NCBI GenBank assembly: GCA_003586115.2
Contig: QVOM02000073.1
Location: forward strand, 44,563,469 to 44,627,468
Length of the DNA: 64,000 nucleotides
From: Salvator merianae
Taxonomy: Eukaryota; Chordata; Lepidosauria; Squamata; Teiidae
Reading direction: 5' to 3'
The notes under the pieces are model-generated. The model had not been told where the DNA came from and did no database searches. It saw nothing but the letters and a program-made list of their open reading frames with translations. The position numbers and the translations under genes were made by a program. The stretch's first letter is position 1. Each line of letters begins with the position of its first letter. Positions 1 to 10,067 of this stretch are shown here, in pieces.

Positions 1-1106
1 ACCTTGGCCTTCTGGTCCATCATCTCCTGCAGTCCTTGCTCTTCATGATTGCTTGGCCCAAGATACGATTTGATGCTCATGATCAAATCCAGTTGTTTTA
101 TCTGATTCTGTTAAAAACAGGAGATTGAATTATTGTGATAATAGCTATTTGTATTTGTTTACACTTCTTTCCATTTGTGAACAGGTGCACTTATATGCAA
201 GGCAGGCATACACATACATATGTTAAAGATGGGTTTAGTTGGCCTCTCCGTCAGAACACCTCATAGCTTAGTGTCATCTGAATCCAGTTCTAGTTTTCTT
301 GAGCCAAGATGCTACCCTGATCTTTGGTTAGTGGTCCTCCTATAGGCTATTTAATATACTTTTATATCATTCTTCGGTTGTAGGAGTGTAGTCTCCCAGA
401 GTGACTTACAAAGGTCCATAAACTCAGGATCACTTTCTAGAAAACATGGCAGAAAGGCAGGAAAGTTCCACAGCTGCGAGGTTTATGGTCAGGCGCTTTT
501 GTGCTGGACCAGAAATGCCCCTGAAGTTGGTCATTGTCAGTCCAGTGCAAACACAGCCCAGCTGGAAACTGGGCCAGTAATGCCCTTTCTCCCTCCCACT
601 TCACTCTACACAGAGGGGAATGGGGCACCTTAGGGTGCAACACCTACTCTGAGAGGTCAACATGGTGCCTTTCAAGTAAGGTGGTGCAGCCCAGGAGCTA
701 GATGGGGAGCAGGTGCTCATGAATGCCCTGTGCCAGGGGTGTTCTCCCCCTGGGCATTTGGAGGGCATCCATGTGGATGCTTCCCAAGGAAGGCTTGTGT
801 CCCTTTAAAAACAAGCAAATGCTTGAAAAGATATCAGACTTCTTTTCACCCCTCTAGCAAGAGGGACAGCTGCTAAGCTTCAGTAGCTATTGAGCAACAA
901 GAAGCTAAGCATGGAGTTGTGTTGCAAGATCTTTAAATAACACCTGACTTCTTTTATAGAAGCTGCCTACCTTGCGAAGATTGTGGTAGCATGGTGAAGG
1001 GAATGCTGACTTCATGTAGCCCTGGAAATGTCACTGCTGGTAATAACCAACTCCCAGCTGGGATGATGGAGGGAAATCTGTCCCTATTGTTATAATAGTG
1101 AATGAA
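1..1106. other. No recognisable gene
   Basis: Moderately AT-rich sequence with no exon-like ORF, RNA gene or tandem repeat recognised. The segment at about 655-800 is GC-richer, with short inverted blocks (CCAGGGG and CCCCCTGG), and may be an old DNA-transposon remnant. Confidence 0.4.
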
Positions 1107-1287
1107 GGGCCCTTTCTGCACTTGACCTTATTCCAGATTATATCTTGGAATAGGGATCTGCCATCTGCATGCTACTATGAACTTTGGCAGCCCCCACCTG
1201 GGGCCTGCTATAATCAGCACTAGTGCGTGGATAGCAGGTCCCTATTCTGGGATATAGTCCAGAATAAAGCCAACTGCAGAAAGGGCC
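1107..1287. mobile_element. Palindromic MITE, family D, copy 1
   Basis: About 180 bp with terminal inverted repeats GGCCCTTTCTGCACTTG on the left and its near complement ending GCAGAAAGGGCC on the right. The arms stay complementary inward (TCCAGATTATATC, AATAGGGATCTGCCATCTGC against GGCAGG/GCAGGTCCCTATTCTGG). A copy of the same length lies at 12535-12714. No ORF, hence non-autonomous. No clear target duplication was found, so the superfamily is unassigned. Confidence 0.8.
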
Positions 1288-1788
1288 AGGGAGACTAGCA
1301 GTGGTGGTGAATTAGACATGTTTTGCCAAATACGCTATTATTCTTATTGCCTTATAGTGTGCTATACTTTTGTGGAACTCAGAAACTTTTTCCAAGAAAT
1401 AGCATAGAAATGCGTGGCATATTCCATCTAATGGAAAAGCTAAGATGCAAACTGCATTGTTTATAATCTCCATAGTTTGGCAGACTGATTTGCTTTTATC
1501 GACTAGGTGAATAGCAATTACGTGGACCTAACCTCAATCCCGCAATACTGAAAATAAAATTAAAAATAGATAAGCCAAAAGTTTATCCACTGCAAAACTG
1601 AGTGATTTTATAGTCCATCGGTTTGCGCACTGCATAAGGGGATCTTCTTGCTTTGATCAGTTGTTATTTTCAGTATTATTTTTTTATGAAGTAACGTCCT
1701 ATGTTCTTCTTCCCTATTCATTATTTATCCATTTATTTATTCATTCAAAAACCTGCTTCAACCGACATGTTCCCACACCTAGGCTGTT

Positions 1789-1881
1789 GCCTTCTGCATG
1801 CAAGGACTTCCATCAGATCTAGAACCCTGCTAGGATCACGTAGGGTTCTAGATCTGATGGAAGTCCTTGCATGCAGAAGGC
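1789..1881. repeat. Perfect 40-bp inverted repeat with 13-bp spacer
   Basis: The arm at 1789-1828 (GCCTTCTGCATGC...AGAACCCT) and the arm at 1842-1881 (AGGGTTCT...GCATGCAGAAGGC) are exact reverse complements over all 40 bases, separated by 13 bases. CTTCTGCATGC also occurs in MITEs elsewhere in the window, suggesting origin from such an element. The arms show no mismatch, whereas the other fold-back elements here have visibly diverged arms. Confidence 0.95.
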
Positions 1882-1889
1882 ACAAGTAC

Positions 1890-2708
1890 AGGCTACCTGC
1901 TGAGTCTCTACAACTGCTTTGAGGAACCCCAAAGTGTCAATGTCCAAGGAGAACTACGTTCATATTGTATCAATATATGGATACATATTTGGTGGTGATT
2001 CTGTATTTGTTGGCCAGCAAAGAAGTGTAAATCTGGCTTGTGCCTTGAAAGCAGATAGAGACAGGGAGGAATCTGCAGAAGTTGCTCTGAACTTTTGCAA
2101 GGGCATGTAGAATAACTACAAAAGCCCAACCATTTTTGCATGGTAGATGTAAAATGCTTCTGACTTGACATAAGTCTCCATGGGTTTTCTGTCGTCTAAG
2201 ATGTTTGGGGTTTCTTATGGCAAATTGAGGACCCTACATTGCTTTCCCATGTTGTTGAAAATTCTCATGTTAATTCCCAGATGATGAATATATGAAAAGA
2301 TTTTGTTAGAAATAAGAAATTTAAAAAAATTAAAGCTATGCAATATTACATATAATGTAACACCTCCTTGAAAGTGTCTCGCGTGCGTTTGTGTATTTTG
2401 CTGGAGGAAACAAGCAGCCTTGTTCCAATCCAGCTGTCGGTAAACCTCCTGCCATCAGGGCTGTTCATTCTTAGAGCACTGTCAGGCCACAATCCAGGAT
2501 CCCAGGCTTTGGGAGGACCTAAATTTCAATGTGTGTACAGTTAATATCTTAACATTACATCACATATGATCCCAGCTTGTAGCCAGTAGCCTAGAAGAAG
2601 GTTTCAGAACACCAAGCAAGATTTAAGGAGGACCTGCATAGGGTCCAGACTGGAGGCTCTTTTATAGTGGGAAATGTAGGCCTGAGAAGCCATTCCTGAA
2701 AATACTAA
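1890..2708. other. No gene recognised
   Basis: Non-coding, with short A-rich stretches around 2310-2340. No family assignment can be supported. Confidence 0.35.
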
Positions 2709-2771
2709 GGCCCTTTATGCACTGGGCTTTATTCCAGATTATATTCTGGAATAGGGGCCTGCCATCCTCAG
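2709..2771. mobile_element. MITE family D, left half only
   Basis: GGCCCTTTATGCACTGG, then TTCCAGATTATATTCTGGAATAG in shortened form and GGGGCCTGCCATC, match the left arm of the 1107-1287 element. The right arm is absent, so the copy is truncated. Confidence 0.7.
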
Positions 2772-2931
2772 ACATATGGAATTTCTGACAGTGTTTCTTT
2801 TTGAAGGCTCAAAAATTTTTTAACTGGATTAATTGTTTTCAGTCTGTGGGGGTTATATAAGCTCAGTCAAGAAAAACTTGATAATCAAGCCACCTGAGAT
2901 CCCTTTGTGGTTATTCAGTTAAATTGACTTA

Positions 2932-3389
2932 GGGCCTGTTCACACTTTACATGTAGTGAATGATCAGATGCTCACCAGGTAAGTGTGTTCGCATGGCCCC
3001 ACTGTCGCAGTGTCCAGGAGCAGCTACAGCCACTCCTGAATGCTACTAACTGTGGACAACAAAATCATTGTCCATAGCTTGACTGGGAGCTGCTAGATTG
3101 TTCCTCCTCAACAGTGTTCATACTCTCTTCTGGATGTGAAAGCTGCAAGTGGAGAGCACGACTGCAATTGCACAGTCATGCACCATGTCGCCGATTGCCT
3201 TGGCAATGGTCAGAAGTTGCCGCAGCCACTATCATAGTGGTCGGGCCAGCCATCTGTGCTGCGAGTGCCGGAAGCCTGGTATGGGGCTGTTCAAGCCCCC
3301 TCAGTGCAGACAGTCGCCTCGCAGTGGGTCTTGTACAGCCTAGAGTGGTGGTATTATAACATTCTAGGCTGTAGAGTGCGAACAGGCCC
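2932..3389. mobile_element. PIF/Harbinger-like MITE, family A, complete with TTA target duplication
   Basis: Starts GGGCCTGTTCACACTTT and ends AGTGCGAACAGGCCC, an inverted pair, flanked by TTA at 2929-2931 and TTA at 3390-3392. A 3-bp TWA duplication is characteristic of PIF/Harbinger elements. The 458-bp interior has short overlapping ORFs in several frames that reflect its GC content, not a transposase. Sequence just inside the left end (2952-2989) is repeated inverted beyond the right end (3402-3440), so this element is nested in, or recombined with, another fold-back. Confidence 0.75.
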
Positions 3390-3442
3390 TTAGATGATGC
3401 TAACATACTTACCTGGTGAGCATCTGATCACTCACTACAAGT

Positions 3443-6400
3443 AATCCGTTGAGAAGCCCCATGGTAATGCTGAAAAAGAGTCTGCATTGGTATACATTAG
3501 AAAAATCAGCTCAAATGTGACTCAGGGATAGTAGCATGTGGACACTAGAATTTCCATCCCACCTCTAATCCACCTTATAGACCAAGGAATGCAGTTTAGA
3601 AGAGCATTTTCTGGCCATTGTTGCGGATTAAGGCTCAACATGCAGACACTACCATCTCCAAGCTGCATTTGAGCCACTTTATTTTTTTTTTACTGTGCGT
3701 GGATGCAGCCATAGAATCCTAAAGCAAGTTTTTAAAAATGGATCACCAATTGGGAATCTAACTGTCTGGCACAGATATGTCATCCTTGAGTATCTCCTAA
3801 TGTTTCTTCTTCAAATGCTGGAATGAATGTAGGATTGCCAGGAAAGGAGAAAATAGCAGTGAGTGTCTGGTCCTCTTTTTGGCTTGGATTTTTAATTAAT
3901 CATTTGCTCTGGGGACCGTTGCCAAAATGAAAGAAAGAAAAGGGACTAGACCATTCCCTTCCAGCTACTTTGTTTTGCTTGAAAAACTTTAAGATGTATA
4001 TTACAGAGCACTCTGTTCCTAGACATGCTTAGCTCCTAGTCAGATGAATGAAGGCATAAAGGTCCTAGTACTTATGAATGAAGGCATAAAGGTCCATAGC
4101 CAGAAACTGTGCAAAATACCTTATAAATATTGCATTAGTGCTCTGTAACTTGTTAATTGCACACACATCAGTAATATGTTTCCAGTGCCTTAGTATATGC
4201 CTACTAGGCACATAACACCAAACATGAGACTTTCATTAGATCTCGCAAGGTCTCTTGGAACTTAAGAAATAATGTTTAGATCTGCTTCCCTGACTTATTA
4301 AAGTGGCAAACAAATGTGTAGCCAGAAGTAATGCACTACACATAATGCCACAATTGTTCATTCCTAAATAAAACCAAGCTCTGCCAGTGGAGCAGAAGCA
4401 AACATCTCAAAAAACGTCAACTCCACATTGAATATGGAATAAGTATTCCAACCATCTAAACATTGCATTCTGTTTTTAAAGGAGAATCTGCTTCAGTGGT
4501 CCTTTCTATTTTTGATAAGCTTCTCCCCTTCTAATACTGACTTCTGTGATGATCTTGAAAGTAGGATTTTACAGCAAGTATCCTAAATACACCATGCCTA
4601 ATGATGTTTTAGGCCTTTACACACGCTTTTCCTGCCCCGGTCCAGCAGGATCAGGTCAGGCTGGAGTGGTTCCAGCAACAGAATTCCTCCTACTGTCCCC
4701 AGAACAAGCTATCTGCATTTGGGCAGGCGTTCTGCGATAGCTACTGTGCCAGCCCAAAGGTCATGTGATCTTTGAAGCCAGCCTCCATGTTCTCCAATGG
4801 CTAGGAACTAAATAGGTCCCCCTGCTAAATGTGTCCACAGAGGCAGGCAGCCTTCCCAATGCCTCCCTGGGCTGGTTTACTTGTGAGTAGGCCAGACTGA
4901 CCTTTTCAAAAAGGTCTATCACTGTTCTGAACTAGAAGGCCATTTTGGGTCACCTAGTTTGGTATATGCTCCATCCAATGCAGACGGAGTGGTTTAGCAG
5001 GGAGTGGGGGCTCTCTCTCCCACTTTAGAGTGCAGAAGAGAAAGGCCAGAAGGGGTCTAGGCCTCGCAACGTACCAGTTGTCTCTAATGCTAAAAGGGTC
5101 CAGGCATTTCCCTGAAGCTTAATGAGAGTCCCATAGGAGAGACACATGCACACAATATACATTTACACCCCTTTCAATTGATTGAGGGGGGAGGAATTTA
5201 GACACAGCAGGTAAAGCAGCCCATTGTGTATGTATACCTGGCTGCTGACGTCATCATGTTGGTAACAGAGGCCAGGCCCACACCTTGTTGTGTCACTAGT
5301 ATCACATCATCTCTTTCTGCAGGCACAGCAAGAGCAGGAGCATGGGTACCCTGGCTAAAATAAGTGGTTCTTACGGCACAATGGCACAGCATTGTACCTG
5401 CCATTCATTGCAGCTCAGCAGTATGCATGCTCATATGTGCAGCACATCTGGATAGAACCTTGTCAAGCTGCTGTAATATACAAGCCACCCTGGACCCACA
5501 TGATACAGTGTGGACCCAGCCAGATTTACATACTGGTGTATAAAAGTTGGGTGAAGGATTAGCTGCAGGGAAATGAAACTGCTAATATGTGTATTTTCCC
5601 TGTGCCTAAGTAGTCATACTTCTTAGGCTGTGATTGCACACAGAAAAACAAAGCACCTCTGAGGCAGCTTAGAGGTGGCTTCGCGGTGGTTCCAAGGTGG
5701 GATCATTCTCATGCCAGTCTGCCCCTCTCCCTGGTATGAACATTCCAGGCTAGAAAGGGTGGGTTAGAAATGAGAACATGAAGGCCACACACTACTGTCT
5801 CCAAGGCAGTTTTGAGATTTGAGATGCTTTTTTTTGTTGTTTTGTTTTAGATGTTTAGTTCAGATTATCTAAAAATTTATGCCTGCTAGTTTCAGGCCCA
5901 TTCCAGTTGTGCAGAAATGCTGTGAAGTGCTCTGATTTGTTGTGCCCTTTGTCTCGAAACAATCCTGTACTGGTTTATATATATTATCTTTTTTAATAGG
6001 TTTTTAAGGTATTTCATGCATTTCTGTTTATTCTTGTTCATCGCCCACAAACTTATGTAATAGGGCAGTATAGAAATCTTAATGAACATAAGCACATTGT
6101 AGCTCTTCCAAAAGTGTTCTAGTAGTCTCTTTTATCTCATTCATCCATCTTGACTGTTGTCTTTCCCTTTTTCTGTTTAAACTTTCCTTGTCTTGTGGGG
6201 AGAAGGACATTTTTCTATTAGAAAAACCAGCATATCAGAAAAAGAGGGCAGAATGATTTTTTTTATAAGTTTTGCATTCACAGCTAGTTCTTTGAACTGG
6301 GAAAAATTTTTTGAAAGCTTTTTTCAATAAAATAAAATATCAATACAATAATATAACGCAAAACTAATAATATACTAATATAATAATATTACGTTCATAG

Positions 6401-6450
6401 AAAACATCTAAATAATATCCATTAACTTCTGCCTACATACTTTTCTACAC
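3443..6450. other. No gene; old repeat debris
   Basis: About 4610-5110 contains GC-richer pieces resembling the segment at 11030-11250 (AAAAAGGTCTATCA / TGGTCTATCATTAGACC and GGTATATGCTCCATCC / GGATGGAGCATATTAAG), so both are copies of one unnamed repeat. About 5629-5815 begins TTAGGCTGTGATTGCACA, like other MITE ends in the window. Nothing resembling an exon of SPRY4 was found. Confidence 0.4.
4044..4095 (+). repeat. Short tandem duplication
   Basis: The 22-base word ATGAATGAAGGC-ATAAAGGTCC occurs at 4044-4065 and again at 4074-4095, a 30-bp period. It is a simple local duplication. Confidence 0.85.
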
Positions 6451-6452
6451 CA

Positions 6453-6516
<64 letters not shown>

Positions 6517-6517
6517 A

Positions 6518-6564
<47 letters not shown>
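6453..6564 (+). repeat. Compound microsatellite (GAAA)n-(GATA)n
   Basis: About 16 uninterrupted AAAG/GAAA units run to about 6518, followed directly by about 11 perfect GATA units to 6564. Perfect repeats of this length are expected to be highly polymorphic. Confidence 0.98.
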
Positions 6565-6654
6565 TAAAAAACTTGGCTAAAATAGCCCCTTAATACATAT
6601 GTGTATCATCATATATAGATGACAAGATGCTATATAATGAGACAATGTTGTATT

Positions 6655-6945
6655 ATGCTTCATCTACATAATCCAGATGTGGGGGGCTCTGATCTGTATC
6701 ATCAGAGGTCTACCAGCAGATCACCTGAGCATAGTCTGGAACACAGAGGTGTGCAGAAAAGTTGCCTGTGTGTTCCCAACTGCCAGGTGAGCCATTTCGG
6801 CGGTGCACCAATGCACGCTGCAGAAACAAGGCCCCTGTGAGCGCCAAAGCTAGGAACTTTAATCCCGAGCCCTTCAGAGCCCTTGGAACTCGACTCAAAG
6901 CTCATGTGAGATTCAGAGCCAGTAAAAGGGGCTGAGCTGGACTAA
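6655..6945. mobile_element. MITE family H fragment, copy 1
   Basis: Shares ordered blocks with 24224-24650 (GCTTCATCTRCATA, AATCYAGATGTGG, GATCTG, CTCA-GC-TAGTC) and with 21728-22187 (TGCACCAATGC region, GAGCCCTTCAGAG, AAAGCTCATGTGAG, GGGGCTGAGCTGG). The ends are eroded. Confidence 0.6.
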
Positions 6946-8006
6946 GCTAGCCTGCGTCTCCACGCATGGCACTGGAGATGCCTGGGGGTGGGCACCGCAA
7001 CAGAAGCACCCATCCTGCCATGCTTCTGGGCACTTCATTGTATCCACATAGGTACACAAGGGTGCCTGACAAAGCAGTGGATAAGGCACTCACTGACCGA
7101 GCCCTATTTTGCACCTTCATCCCCAGGGACCTCTAATGGGCATCTTGTCTGTTGATGAGCGATTCATGCTGCCAAAAATGGAGACACAATCTCCAGGGCT
7201 GTCCCCAGAGGTGCCTAGCAATAGATGTGAAGACACAGTGTGAGATCACTTTTTGCCTTTTGTGCTTGTTTAATTAATTTTGTTGTGATAGTAAATAGGC
7301 ATAGGTACAATGTTAGCCAAAACCATATCTCTTTTTTACCTGTCAAAAACATAAAATAAAATAAATCTTTCTAAGAGAAAGAAAAGGTTAAGAGAAAATG
7401 AAAGGCTGTCTTAATCACTAAGGTTTTATCTCTGCCCACATTTATATCATCAGCTGTTGAGATTGAAAACCAGCTCCTTAACAAAATCGATGCCCATCTT
7501 TAGAATGGAAGCCTAAAGGCAGTTTTCACACAGTGCACGTTGATGGTTGTTGCGGAGGCCAGTCTTAACCCAGATCAAACAATTTGGGTGAAGACCAGAG
7601 TGGTAGCTGGCATGCGCACCAGGGGCCATCTGCATTGCAATGGCCCATCTCAGCCTCCAAATCTGCAAGCCAGTTGCATGCCTCAGTGCCTCATTTTTGT
7701 GCCATTCCCAGGGGCTGGCAAGGGGCAGAATCCCAGTGTGGAAGCTGCCAAACTGTCATAACTAACCTGGCCAATTACTGTGGGTATTACAGATAGTGAA
7801 TTTTTGCTTTTCTCTTCTGCTTTGGTAGAGGCATTTTATAACCCCAGGACATTAGTTGCTGCAGAGCTTGTTAAAAATAAGATCATGAAGAAGGTCAATA
7901 GTATTGAGGGGAAAAAATCAAAGTATCTTTAAAATATGACATTGTATAACAGGCACCCCAAGCCAATTTCTTATTTGGTGCCTACATCACATTTACTGCA
8001 GTAATT
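6946..8006. other. No gene; repeat debris
   Basis: GC-richer pieces at 6950-7240 and 7515-7760 look like interior parts of palindromic MITEs. The AT-rich 7250-7500 stretch holds nothing recognisable. Confidence 0.35.
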
Positions 8007-8180
8007 AGGCTGTATCCAGACGGCTTCTAAAACCCAGGAATATCCTGGCACCACATTGTGATGGCCAGATGTATCAGTGACAATCCCAACATAGTCCCAG
8101 AATATAGATGCAAAATCCCAGGATATCGCTATGGTAGGATAAAGAACTCCAAACCTGGATTTTCCCACATCGTTATATAA
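8007..8180. mobile_element. MITE family F, copy 1
   Basis: Begins TTAGGCTGTATCCAGAC, the same end as at 40466, and contains GGCACCACATTGTGATGG... and CAATCCCAACATAGTCCCA. The latter recurs at about 48290-48305, and in altered form (GGCAATCCCACCACAG, GGCAACCCCACCATAG) at 59905 and 40530. The four copies define a family with a TGGGATTGCC core. Confidence 0.55.
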
Positions 8181-9261
8181 CTTACTAAGTCTGGGACTTG
8201 GTTCTGTTTTTACTCCCCACTGCACAAGTGTGGGGGCAGATGCTTGTGCAGTTCTGAGTGTTTCACTACCAGAAGCATTGCAGAAGCAAATGCCAGAACT
8301 GTAAGGACCCAGGCTTGTCTTCGAATATCACCTGGCAGGGACAGTGAGAGGCAACCGCAGGATCTAAACAAAATCTTGCATTTTCTTCTTACTCCTCATT
8401 TTCTTCTTCCTGACACTCACGTCTAAAGCTCGTGTCAGCACCCCCGCCCCCCAAGACAGTTACGGTGCCCCTGAACCTTAGTACCCCAAGCTAGTGGTCC
8501 TATTTGCTGCCCTTGGAGCTTGCCCTGCACCACATCTACAGCTGATTCAACCTGGAACCATCAGGTGAAGGGTGGAATATAAACACTGGAATAAATAAAA
8601 TAAATTGAAATTGGCAAAACTGAAAATTACATCGCTGCTAACCTTGCGCTGCATACCTTGTTCTCAAGCTCCTAATATATTAGGAAGTAACACAGAAAAA
8701 TGTTGCGCCATATATTCATCAGCTACTTCATTTCAAAGCTCCATTCTGGTCGTTTTTGAGATCAGATGTGCTTAGCGATGTGGTTGCAATAGAGTAGAAA
8801 GTTTGGATCATAATAGCAGGTAGCTTAAATTTCACTCTCAGTTCTGCACTGCTCCCATTATCCACACGAGTTATACATGAAACAAGAGTTATACAATTTT
8901 GTAATAGCTAATAGTGCATGCAGACAGACATATGTTGAAGGTCACTGCTGCTTACGGAAAACAGTCACTGTTTTGTATACAGGCATAAAATTGTCTAACC
9001 AGGACCAAGCTTGGGAGAAACTGGTTCTGCCAGTTCACTGCAGAAACCTGCTGTGCTCAGTCCTGATTGGCTCATATTGACAGTATCACAAACCCACCCC
9101 CTGGAAGCAATTAAAATGCATTTTTTTAAAAATGAAATAAAGTGCCAGCAAAATGCTTAGATGGATTGGCCACAGTATGCTTTAAAAGCAAAACAACTGT
9201 ATCGGCTGGTTAAAACTTTTGGGAGCAGGTAACAGCAGACAACTGAGAATGGCTATTGCTA
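8181..9261. other. No gene recognised
   Basis: Non-coding sequence with no clear repeat family. AATAAATAAAATAAAT near 8590 is a short A-rich tail that may end an old retroposed copy. Confidence 0.35.
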
Positions 9262-9437
9262 AGTGTTAGACCAAAATGCTTGGAAAGCAGTGGGTCACAG
9301 GTTTGATTCTCAGCCTCTCCCCGGAAATAGGCAGTAGCAAACCACTTCTGTCACTTTGCCAAGAAAATTGCCCAGCGGTGTCCAAGTAATCAGCCAGAAG
9401 TCAGGCTCAACTCGATGGCTTGCAACAACAGCAGCAG
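9262..9437 (+). mobile_element. tRNA-derived SINE, copy 1, 5' truncated
   Basis: A B-box-like GGTTTGATTCTCAGCCTCTCC is followed by GGCAGTAGCAAACCACTTCTGT and TTTGCCAAGAAAA, ending in CAACAACAGCAGCAG. The same ordered blocks occur in the more complete copy at 33788-33971. The tRNA-like head is largely lost. Confidence 0.75.
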
Positions 9438-9870
9438 ACAGCTGAAACCAATGTGACATCTGCCTGTCCAATGCATTCTCATTTGGGTAGAAGAAAAAGG
9501 CAGTGTTGCCCAACAAGCCCCAGAAGGGATGAGGGGTGAGTTCTGTTTGACCGTATAAACTGAAAATGAAAATAGATGCTGTCTGAGGGAAATGATTTCT
9601 TTTTTTAAATGCTCACTGTAACAATTCTGTGCGCATTTGCCTGGGGATAAGTCCCTGTCTATTCCGTTGAACAATTGAGTTTTTTATATTGCTTTATTGC
9701 TAATTTGTCCGTCAATTTTCTGTATGAGACCCAGCCAACGTACAAAAACTAAAAAAGGAAAATACACAAATTCAAAAAGAATATAACTTAAAATATGAAT
9801 CTATATTTCCAGATGGTAATCGTACGATAAAAGTGCTACATGCATATCTGGTATTTTGAGGCATTTCTTT

Positions 9871-9896
9871 GTGTGTGTGTGTGTGTGTGTGTGTGT
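9871..9896 (+). repeat. (GT)n microsatellite
   Basis: Thirteen uninterrupted GT units. Confidence 0.95.
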
Positions 9897-9943
9897 TGTT
9901 TTGAAATTCACTTTGCCTCTTTATGTCTCCTACTTAATTCATA

Positions 9944-9992
9944 GGGCAATTCTGGACTGGTTGATAGACCAGACCAGCAAGCATGCTAGGAG
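9944..9992. mobile_element. MITE family G, left arm only
   Basis: GGGCAATTCTGGACTGG, ATAGACCAGACCAGCAAGC and ATGCTAGGAGC match the left arm of family G (compare 35552-35660). The right arm is missing; instead a U2 snRNA-like segment begins about 30 bp further on. Confidence 0.6.
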
Positions 9993-10021
9993 CTTTGCAA
10001 ACATCCATTGTCGCGTAGCTT

Positions 10022-10067
10022 CTCCTCAGACTCTACACTTGATCTTAGCCAAAAGATCAAGAAACAG
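10022..10067 (-). pseudogene. U2 snRNA 5'-end fragment (pseudogene), antisense
   Basis: CTACACTTGATC-TTAGCCAAAAG at 10033-10055 is the exact reverse complement of bases about 14-36 of vertebrate U2 snRNA (CTTTTGGCTAAGATCAAGTGTAG). The homology extends weakly on both sides: toward the U2 5' end as ATCAAGAAACAGC, with transition-type changes against GCCGAGAAGCGAT, and inward as CAGACT against CAGATA. The remainder of U2 (Sm site, 3' stem-loops) is absent, so this is a truncated copy and not a functional gene. Confidence 0.75.

Noticed and set aside
10033..10055. A functional U2 snRNA gene
   Set aside because: Only about 45 of ~190 bases are present, without Sm site or 3' stem-loops, and no proximal sequence element was seen.
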